From Thermodesulfovibrionales bacterium (GTDB taxonomy: Bacteria; Nitrospirota; Thermodesulfovibrionia; Thermodesulfovibrionales; SM23-35): a DNA stretch of 8,549 nt. Under the pieces are notes generated by a model. That model searched no databases. It was not told where the DNA came from and saw only the letters and a list, made by a program, of their open reading frames with translations. Positions 1-5,900 of the stretch are shown piece after piece; within the stretch, counting starts at the first letter, position 1; every line of letters begins with the position of its first letter. The position numbers were made by a program, and so were the translations under genes. Location: NCBI GenBank assembly GCA_022865525.1, contig JALHSV010000311.1, positions 1 to 8,549 of the forward strand. The letters run 5' to 3'.

Positions 1-122
1 AAATCATCCTCAAGTGAGGCGAACCGTCTGACAAGCTTTCTGAGGTCCTTCTCGAATTCCAGAACATGGGAAATCTTCTTGAACAGTTTCCCGACGTATG
101 GACTGTAGAACGGGTCGCTCAT
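1..122 (-). CDS. Partial gene downstream of the XRE-Panacea regulator; candidate toxin partner (C-terminus outside window)
   Basis: An open frame starts with ATG at 122-120 and stays open to the window edge, giving about 40 residues that begin MSDPFYSPYVGKLFKKISHV and continue as a lysine/arginine- and glutamate-rich, probably helical segment. The start overlaps the stop of the upstream XRE-Panacea gene as ATGA, and a Shine-Dalgarno-like GGAAGAG (complement of 128-134) lies 5 bases before it, so the two genes are almost certainly translated together. In known Panacea systems the partner in the bicistron is the toxin, so by context this is the candidate toxin. I do not recognise a family from 40 residues. 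No signal peptide or membrane segment is visible in the part present. The alternative is a second antitoxin-like or accessory subunit. The gene is real with good confidence; its function is inferred only from position. Confidence 0.6.
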   Translation of the reverse strand, partial: MSDPFYSPYVGKLFKKISHVLEFEKDLRKLVRRFASLEDD

Positions 123-907
123 CCGTTCTCTTCCGCATACATCCGCACGGAATAGGGCGGACTGCGGTAAAAGACCGATTCATACTCGATAACCTCTCCG
201 TCTTCCGTTGTGAGCCATGGCACATCGCTGTGAGAATAAGCGCTGATCTGGTTTCCGTTCATCTCGGAAAGCCTGTTCAGGACGTCGTCGATCACCTCGA
301 TTTCGTGCGCCTTGAGCGTGGCGAGGTTAGGTTTCCGAAGCGGCAGGTACTTTGTCTGAGGGTAACTGAAATACTTGCTCTTCACCTTCTCGATCTCTTC
401 GCTGGAGATCATCTGGTCCACGATCTTGGCGAACTCGATCGGTGTGGGGCCATACTGGTTTTTCATGTATGTCGCCCCGACAAGCTGTTCTTCGTACTTC
501 TCGTAAAAGTCGAAATCAATGAAGTAAAGGAGCTTGTAAATCACTGTCTCGCCGATATTCTCCTTTGATCCGACCTTGTTTAGGATGTATAGGAGCACTT
601 CCTTAAACATTTGGAGGTTTTTTTGCGGCACGCTGATACGCATCATAGGCTTATGTGCCTTTTCTTCCTTCTTTTCATGAAGGCAGACTTCAGGCTCTTT
701 GCCTGGATTGAGAAGGTTATCTACAGGCAAATGAAATATCCGGGAGAACTTGAGAAGCTCGTCGGTAGCGATCTTCCGCGCGCCGCGCTCGATTTGAGAG
801 ACGGCGGGACGGGGTATTTTCATTTTTCGCGCAAGCACATCTTGGCTCATTCCTGCCTTTTCCCTCACTTCCTTGATCCGGAGTCCTATTTTCTGATAAA
901 TGTTCAT
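119..907 (-). CDS. XRE-family helix-turn-helix regulator fused to a Panacea (SocA/DUF4065) antitoxin domain
   Basis: This 262-residue cytoplasmic protein has two parts. Residues 7-66 form an XRE/Cro-type DNA-binding domain (GLRIKEVREKAGMSQ, then RPAVSQIERG at 33-42). After a charged linker (about 67-96), residues 98-240 match the Panacea/SocA domain: the KLLYFIDF core (125-132), YGPTP at 152-156 and SHSDVPW at 225-231. Panacea domains are known as antitoxins that bind and neutralise many unrelated toxins, or as proteolytic adaptors (SocA). The N-terminal helix-turn-helix suggests it also represses its own promoter. The chosen ATG is preceded by a strong Shine-Dalgarno AGGGAGGA (complement of 913-920) and a near-consensus promoter. 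It overlaps the next gene by ATGA, the expected layout of a two-gene toxin-antitoxin operon. Family assignment is confident; antitoxin function is inferred from family and layout. A phage-type or conjugative-element regulator is the alternative. Confidence 0.88.
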   Translation of the reverse strand: MNIYQKIGLRIKEVREKAGMSQDVLARKMKIPRPAVSQIERGARKIATDELLKFSRIFHLPVDNLLNPGKEPEVCLHEKKEEKAHKPMMRISVPQKNLQMFKEVLLYILNKVGSKENIGETVIYKLLYFIDFDFYEKYEEQLVGATYMKNQYGPTPIEFAKIVDQMISSEEIEKVKSKYFSYPQTKYLPLRKPNLATLKAHEIEVIDDVLNRLSEMNGNQISAYSHSDVPWLTTEDGEVIEYESVFYRSPPYSVRMYAEENG

Positions 908-930
908 TGGATTCCTCCCTTAATGGCATC

Positions 931-959
931 ATATTAGCATAGGTAAGATTAACTGTCAA
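931..959 (-). promoter_or_regulatory. Near-consensus sigma-70-type promoter of the XRE-Panacea operon
   Basis: Read on the minus strand, TTGACA (complement of 954-959) is followed after exactly 17 bases by TAATAT (complement of 931-936). A TG one base upstream of the -10 makes it an extended -10. Transcription would begin near 924, leaving a leader of under 20 bases that holds the Shine-Dalgarno AGGGAGGA before the ATG at 907. It is the best promoter match in the window. Confidence 0.8.
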
Positions 960-960
960 T
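948..960. promoter_or_regulatory. Candidate operator dyad over the -35 of the XRE-Panacea promoter
   Basis: The 13-base ATTAACTGTCAAT is an imperfect palindrome: arms ATTAAC and GTCAAT pair at 5 of 6 positions around a central T. It covers the -35 hexamer. A second, overlapping short dyad CAAT-AG-ATTG lies at 957-966. A repressor bound here would block RNA polymerase, and the adjacent XRE-domain protein is the obvious candidate. Arms this short can arise by chance, so this is a suggestion. Confidence 0.35.
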
Positions 961-970
961 AGATTGTTAG

Positions 971-1000
971 ATATTATTACAGGGTCTTGGTAGGTGTCAG
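971..1000 (-). promoter_or_regulatory. Possible second, weaker upstream promoter
   Basis: On the minus strand, CTGACA (complement of 995-1000) and TAATAT (complement of 971-976) are separated by 18 bases. This is about 40 bases upstream of the stronger promoter and in the same direction. It would add a tandem start for the XRE-Panacea operon. The spacing is acceptable and the -35 differs from consensus at one base, but AT-rich intergenic DNA gives such matches by chance. Confidence 0.3.
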
Positions 1001-1014
1001 GCTATCGTATGACA
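995..1014. repeat. Short inverted repeat TGTCA-N10-TGACA
   Basis: Five-base arms (995-999 and 1010-1014) flank a 10-base spacer, between the end of the MsrAB gene and the XRE-Panacea promoters. TGTCA occurs again at 954-958 in the proximal -35 region. The stem is too short and lacks a T-run, so it is not an intrinsic terminator. A protein-binding dyad is possible, as is chance. Confidence 0.25.
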
Positions 1015-1026
1015 TGTAAAGACGTA

Positions 1027-2124
1027 TTACTTCTTTTCGAAGAGTTTTCTATATTGCCCGTATCCTTCTTTTTCAAAATCTTCCAGGGGGATGAAACGGA
1101 GAGCAGCAGAGTTCATGCAGTAACGGAGCCCCATTGGTGCAGGGCCGTCAGGGAATACGTGTCCAAGGTGTGAATCGCCAAGTTTGCTCCTCACCTCTGT
1201 CCTTTTCGTAAAAAGGCCACGGTCTTCCTTTTCTACGATATTGTCCGGTTCAAGTGGCTTGGTAAAGCTCGGCCATCCTGTGCCGGTGTCGTATTTATCA
1301 AGAGAGCTGAAAAGAGGTTCCCCTGAAACAACATCAACATAGATCCCTTCTTTTTTATTATCCCAATACTCATTGTGGAAGGATCTTTCCGTGCCCTCCT
1401 CCTGTGTAACCTCGTACTGCAGGGGCGTGAGCTTCTTTTTGAGTTCCTCCTTTGAAGGCTTTACAAATTTATTATCAGGGTTCTCCATCTTTTGCACCTC
1501 TCTTTTTTCACCCCAGATTGTTTTGAGATACTGGTCGCGGCCGGAATTGAACCGGTAGAATTTATACCGGATAGGATTTTTCTTGTAATAATCCTGGTGG
1601 TATTCCTCTGCTCTGTAAAAATCAGATGCGGGCAGTATTTCGGTAATGATCGGTTTGTTATACCTGCCGGAATTTTGGATCTCGTCCTTTGATTTTTCAG
1701 CAAGATGCTTTTGGTCTTCATTATGGTAAAAGATCGCTGACCTGTATTGTTTGCCGCGGTCAACGAACTGCCCACCGGAATCGGTCGGGTCTATCTGTCT
1801 CCAGAACACTTCGAGGAGGTCAGCATAATGTACTTTTGAAGGATCGTAGAGGACCTGGATGGCCTCTGCGTGGCCTGTCCCTCCGGCAGAGACCTCTTCA
1901 TAGGTTGGGTTTGGTTTTTGACCTCCTGTATAACCCGAGATGACTTCCTTCACTCCTTCAATCTTTTCGAACGGCAGCTCCATGCACCAGAAGCAGCCTC
2001 CGGCAAAAGAAGCTTTCTCAAGCTTTCCAGCATTCATATCGGAAGGCTTTTTTTCATTCTTATCTGCACATGCAAGGCTGATCATCGTAAATACAAAAAT
2101 GCCTATTATGAAAACCTTATTCAT
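1027..2124 (-). CDS. msrAB: Lipoprotein bifunctional methionine sulfoxide reductase MsrA-MsrB fusion
   Basis: This 365-residue enzyme reduces both methionine sulfoxide epimers in proteins: MsrA acts on the S form, MsrB on the R form. Residues 1-18 are a hydrophobic signal peptide ending SLA before Cys19, a plausible lipobox. Ala20 at +2 would not retain the lipoprotein in the inner membrane by the enterobacterial rule. MsrA (about 37-190) carries GCFWC with catalytic Cys44 and a second Cys47. MsrB (about 229-350) carries GTGWPSF (281-287), HLGHVF (319-324) and catalytic Cys336 in RYCMNS. The zinc CxxC pairs are absent (Asp264/Ser267 and Ser313/Gly316), and Thr282 stands where many MsrBs have the resolving cysteine. 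There is no thioredoxin-like domain as in Neisseria PilB. Only four cysteines exist: 19, 44, 47 and 336. The Shine-Dalgarno is weak; the start is fixed by the signal peptide. It is divergent from the zinc-ribbon/TamB operon. Likely role: repair of oxidised envelope proteins. Confidence 0.95.
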   Translation of the reverse strand: MNKVFIIGIFVFTMISLACADKNEKKPSDMNAGKLEKASFAGGCFWCMELPFEKIEGVKEVISGYTGGQKPNPTYEEVSAGGTGHAEAIQVLYDPSKVHYADLLEVFWRQIDPTDSGGQFVDRGKQYRSAIFYHNEDQKHLAEKSKDEIQNSGRYNKPIITEILPASDFYRAEEYHQDYYKKNPIRYKFYRFNSGRDQYLKTIWGEKREVQKMENPDNKFVKPSKEELKKKLTPLQYEVTQEEGTERSFHNEYWDNKKEGIYVDVVSGEPLFSSLDKYDTGTGWPSFTKPLEPDNIVEKEDRGLFTKRTEVRSKLGDSHLGHVFPDGPAPMGLRYCMNSAALRFIPLEDFEKEGYGQYRKLFEKK

Positions 2125-2188
2125 GATTGCCGTGAATTCATACCGTTGTTACGTAAAACTACTTTATGAAATTCCCGTGGCATATTTT

Positions 2189-2197
2189 ATTATATCA
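2189..2197 (-). promoter_or_regulatory. Candidate extended -10 promoter for msrAB
   Basis: On the minus strand this reads TGATATAAT: a perfect TATAAT with the TGn extension, 64 bases before the msrAB ATG. The sequence 17 bases upstream (ACCCCT) is not a -35, so the extended -10 would have to carry recognition or an activator would be needed. No regulator site is evident. Confidence 0.45.
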
Positions 2198-2224
2198 ATT
2201 TTATCTTCTTCAGGGGTATGGTGA

Positions 2225-2254
2225 TGGTCAAGGAGGGGAGGTAATTGGTACAAT
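2225..2254 (+). promoter_or_regulatory. Candidate promoter for the zinc-ribbon/tamB/Omp85 operon
   Basis: TGGTCA (2225-2230, four of six matches to TTGACA) is followed after 18 bases by TACAAT (2249-2254). TG one base before the hexamer (2246-2247) makes it an extended -10. Transcription would start near 2261, in the A-run just before the leader hairpin, giving a leader of roughly 47 bases to the GTG start. It lies back to back with the msrAB promoter. It is a reasonable match but unproven. Confidence 0.45.
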
Positions 2255-2268
2255 AAACAGAAAAAATA

Positions 2269-2291
2269 CCTGTTTCTCGCCGGAAACAAGG
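2269..2291 (+). promoter_or_regulatory. Leader hairpin upstream of the zinc-ribbon gene
   Basis: TGTTTC (2271-2276) and GAAACA (2283-2288) are perfect complements around TCGCCG. A T-G wobble extends the stem inward, and CC (2269-2270) can pair with GG (2290-2291) past one bulged A. The hairpin would sit near the 5' end of the predicted transcript and touch the AAGGAG at 2288-2293. No T-run follows, so it is not a terminator. It may stabilise the mRNA or tune translation. Confidence 0.4.
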
Positions 2292-2296
2292 AGAAG

Positions 2297-2303
2297 AAAG
2301 GTG
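2297..2303 (+). promoter_or_regulatory. Ribosome binding site deciding the GTG start of the zinc-ribbon gene
   Basis: AAAGGTG ends 4 bases before GTG at 2308, and AGGTG pairs with the 16S anti-Shine-Dalgarno. A second purine motif, AAGGAG at 2288-2293, is 14 bases from the start, rather far, and partly lies in the leader hairpin. The GTG at 2301 is out of frame. The zinc-ribbon cysteines begin only nine residues in, so a later start would lose the first motif. Confidence 0.55.
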
Positions 2304-2307
2304 CAAA

Positions 2308-2904
2308 GTGAGCCAGTATAATACAAAGCAATGTGAACACTGCGGGAAGGCTGTCAATGAGCGGTATGCAGTCTGTCCTCTCTGTGGTGGACAACTTCAT
2401 GACGAGATCAAGATCATTCTCCCGGTCTGTCCTCATTGCAGCGTTCCTCTCGAAATTCAGATGCATGACGATGATGAATATGATATTTGCACGCAATGCG
2501 GCGGAATCTGGCTTGACAGAGGTGAATTTCAAAAGGCAACGAGGCCTTCTGATGTATACCGTAAGGAAGAAATAAAAGGCGAGTTTATCCGTGGACCGGT
2601 AAGAGAACCACTGGAGTATATTCCCTGTGTCAGATGCGGGAAACTCATGAACCGGAAGAACTTCAGGCGTATCTCGGGCGTGATCATCGACGAATGCGGC
2701 AGACACGGCGTGTGGCTTGACGCAGGGGAGATCGAAAAAATACGGCATTTTATCGCAGATGGTGGTCTTGACAAATCTCAGGACAGGGAAATCGAACAGA
2801 CACGCGTTGAACTGAAAGACCTTGCCACGAAAGTGGATCAAACGGCATTTGTCCAGAAGATTCTCCATTTCTGGAACTTCAAAAGATGGCTTTTCGGAGG
2901 CTGA
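2308..2904 (+). CDS. Triple zinc-ribbon (zf-TFIIB-like) protein of unknown function, first gene of the tamB operon
   Basis: This 198-residue protein is soluble, with no signal peptide. Three metal-binding units are visible. The first is C9-x2-C12 with C23-x2-C26, a short zinc ribbon. The second is C41-x2-C44 with C61-x2-C64 followed by GGIWLDRGEF, the hallmark of zf-TFIIB domains. The third is a diverged copy, C107-x2-C110 with C130-x2-H133 followed by GVWLDAGEI, in which a histidine replaces the last cysteine. The tail (about 145-198) is charged and probably helical, then ends in an aromatic stretch (HFWNFKRWLFGG) that could contact a membrane or partner. Despite the domain name these bacterial proteins are not known transcription factors; binding of zinc is expected and the role is unknown. 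It starts with GTG and precedes tamB by 55 bases in the same direction, so it is probably co-transcribed with the envelope genes. Gene call firm, function open. Confidence 0.88.
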   Translation: MSQYNTKQCEHCGKAVNERYAVCPLCGGQLHDEIKIILPVCPHCSVPLEIQMHDDDEYDICTQCGGIWLDRGEFQKATRPSDVYRKEEIKGEFIRGPVREPLEYIPCVRCGKLMNRKNFRRISGVIIDECGRHGVWLDAGEIEKIRHFIADGGLDKSQDREIEQTRVELKDLATKVDQTAFVQKILHFWNFKRWLFGG

Positions 2905-2908
2905 TCTG

Positions 2909-2927
2909 TACTCATGTCCAATGAGTA
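2909..2927 (+). repeat. Perfect inverted repeat between the zinc-ribbon gene and tamB
   Basis: TACTCAT (2909-2915) and ATGAGTA (2921-2927) are exact complements around the 5-base loop GTCCA, and two G-U pairs could lengthen the stem. It begins 5 bases after the zinc-ribbon stop. It is AT-rich and lacks a T-run, so it is unlikely to stop transcription. It could be an mRNA processing or stability element, or a small protein-binding dyad. Confidence 0.4.
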
Positions 2928-2959
2928 TGTAACGATGCGGGAGAGAAAAAGGTCCTTTC

Positions 2960-5900
2960 ATGGATAAGAAGAACGAAATACCTTCAGAGCAAAAAACCAG
3001 AAGAAGAATTTATATTTTTTTTGTTTGTGCGGTGGTGGTTCTTCTCATCTTGTTCTTTGCCGGTGCCCCGGCCATTTCTACAGCGCTAAAAAATGTGCTC
3101 ATCCCTGAACTGCAAGACCTCTCAGGGGAGAACATTACGATTGAAGCCCTTCACCTTAATCTGTTTCCGCTCTCTATAGAGGCGAAAGAAGTAGTTGTAT
3201 CTGATGAAAGCGGGAATACCATGGTTTCTGTGAAGAGAGTCAAGGGCTATATCGGACTTGCAGGGCTTCCCAATAAAACACTCTCTATCCGCAGACTCGT
3301 TCTGAAAGAGCCACAGGTGACAGCAGGCAGGCAAAAGATTGAAGAGGTTGTCAGACATGTCAAGACGTATCTTGAGAAAGAGCGAAAGGATGCATTGAAG
3401 GTTAAAATCAAGGCTGTTGAGCTTGTTTCGGGAAGCATCCGGATCAGCGATGACGATCTCAACGGGGTCATGGACATGAAGGGACTTTCAGGCGAGATGA
3501 TTACCGGAGAAACCCAGCGGATTAAGGCGGCTGTAAAAGAACTCATAGTCGAACGTGATGGATGGCCAAAGATTGCCTGTGATGTCAATATAGCCATACT
3601 TCTGAAGAGTGACGGGCTGGAAATTAAGCATCTGCAGGTCGGTGCCTTTGGTTCTACCTTCAAAGGAGAAGGAATTTATACCCAGGGGAAAGGCACTTTC
3701 GAGACTAACCTGGCATTACTGGTGAATTCCGTGAAACGGTTCCTTGACCTGAAAGAAAAAGGTGATGGGCAAATTACTGCAAAAGGCGAGATACGGATTG
3801 AAAAAGATGAGCGGTCAGTTCCGTCAATCCGCGCCGAGAAGCTAAGCCCGTCTTTACAGCTGCAGACGGAAAAAGCAAGGTTGCCCGGCCTGGACAATAT
3901 CTTTGTAGACCTCAAGCTTGAAGGTGATTTGTATATTCAGACGCTCATGGAACTTTTGAAGGTAAGGGAGAGGATAGAAGGCCTGATCGATTTCGATGGA
4001 GAAATTACAGGTCCTCTTTCGGATTTTACCGGCAGAGCACGGGTAAGGCTGCAAAAGGGGAACCTCTTTAGTGTTGATATAGATTCTTTGAAATGCATTG
4101 TCATATATAAAAATGGCGTTATCAATTTCAAGGAAGGCTATGGGACACTCTATAACGGTACCGCTCATGCAGACGCGTCAATTCATCTTCCTGTCGCTGA
4201 TGGTTTCACCGTGAACGTGAAATTTCAGGCGATAGACAGCCGGAGTGCGTTCAAGCTGATACAATGGGATCCCGGGGTCCCGGACGGAAAGGTTGACGGA
4301 GAACTCCTGACATCCGGCAGCGAATTTAGTCCGGATGGATGGTTTGTTTATAAAGCTCCTGGTGCTGAGCAGCGTGGAAGGAAGAAAGAGACTCAGCCGC
4401 CAACTGATGATCTGCTGAACAGGATCACGGATATCAGGGGCAATTACTCTCTGAGAGGTGCTCGCTTATCTTTGTCAAATCTGCAGATCAATACATCCCT
4501 ATCGAATATCTCAGCGAACGGTATGATCGATCTGGAGAAGAAAGCACTTAACCTGACAAGCAGCCTTGTGACCAAAACCATTTCAGATCTCACATCTCCG
4601 TACTATAGGGGAGCCGAAGGACGGGGTGAATTTTCAGGAGAGATAGGCGGGTCATTTGATGATCCAAGAGTTTCCGGAAAGATAACCCTCACAGATTCCG
4701 CGATAGAAGAATACAGAATAGACAATTTTATTGCTGACTTTTCGTATCAAAAAAATATGCTCCATCTCCGGGACTCTGTTTTCAGGTCCCAGGGGGAAGA
4801 ACACAGGATAAAGGGCAAGATATCATTTCCTCAAGCAAAAGAACTCTTTGATCTTTCGATGCCGGTTTATGACCTGAGCGTGATTCTCAGGAAAGCTGAT
4901 TTTGAACGGGCGGTCAGGATATTCTCCAAGGACTTCACGGGTACAGGAACACTCAATGCGGATTTAAAAATAGGAGGGAAGAACAAGGATATCGACATTA
5001 CCGGAAAGGCCTCGATAGAGCATGGTTCACTTTATACCGTTTCTTTTGACGCAGCAACGGCACATATCACCTATGCACAGGGAGAACTCTCCCTGAAACA
5101 AGCGAAGTTTGTCAGGGGACAGTCCATCCTTACAGCAGATGGAAAGATCGGTCCTGACAAGCGGTTTTCTTACCACGCCTCATCTGATAAACTGCTTTTC
5201 AGAGACTTCGGACTTGAAAGGATGCCCGATGATGCTGTGGTGTCTCTGCACTCTGAAGGAAACGGCACATTCGATAATCCTTCAATTACACTCGGTGCCA
5301 AGGTTGCGGGCGGGACGTTCAAAGGAAGAAATATGGGGAGCGGGACAGTCAGTGCAGTCATACAGAACAGGGATATTGCGGTGCAAGCCGCGTTATTCAA
5401 TGAAAAGATGAAACTTCAGGGTCATGGGCATCTCGATGAGACATTACCGTGGAATGCGGACCTGATCATTCAGCCGGCACGGTATGATTTCCTTGTCAGT
5501 TCTCTGCTCAAGGATGTGCCTGAGGACCTCCAGCTCAATCTTGAAGGAAAAGTCGAAATGATTGGGAACAAAAACACTATTGAAGCATCTGCACATGTAT
5601 ATCATCTGGCGCTTGTATTGTTTGGGCAATCCTTTTCAAATGATTCTGAAATTCAATTCTCAGTCAGGAACCAAAAAATATCGCTCAAGCCTTTTGCCAT
5701 AAGAAGCGGGGAGACATCGTTCAGGCTTCGCGGAGGTCTTGAAATCGGTAAGGAATATGATATTCAGCTCGACGGAAGTTCTGCTCTTTCGCCGCTGAAG
5801 GGCTTATCAAAGAAAATCGGATATCTGAAAGGAGATGCCGATTTCGTCTTTGTGGTCAGGGGGAAATGGGAGAAGCCGGAGATTAATGGCGGCATGACGA

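Noticed and set aside
98..568. Long plus-strand open frame of 156 codons opposite the XRE-Panacea gene
   Set aside because: It is the antisense shadow of a gene with clear domains, has no recognisable motif and lacks a promoter or ribosome site.
995..1014. Intrinsic terminator after msrAB
   Set aside because: The stem is only five base pairs, is not GC-rich and is not followed by a T-run on the minus strand.
2121..2141. Six-codon minus-strand frame (MNSRQS) overlapping the msrAB start as ATGA
   Set aside because: Too short to support; no Shine-Dalgarno, and such overlaps arise by chance.
2218..2244. Eight-codon frame (MVMVKEGR) upstream of the zinc-ribbon gene as a leader peptide
   Set aside because: It overlaps the predicted promoter, so it would mostly lie upstream of the transcript start, and it has no regulatory residue pattern.
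2164..2961. Minus-strand open frame of 265 codons opposite the zinc-ribbon gene
   Set aside because: The plus-strand frame has ordered CxxC motifs and zf-TFIIB signatures; the minus frame has no domain signal and spans the msrAB promoter region.
4350..4430. Charged, proline-containing linker in TamB as a sign of a frameshift or fusion joint
   Set aside because: Beta-strand pattern resumes in the same frame on both sides, and low-complexity linkers are common in long TamB-like proteins.
5109..5411. Alternate-frame plus-strand ORF inside tamB
   Set aside because: It is a frame shadow within an intact 1358-codon gene, with no own start signal or domain.
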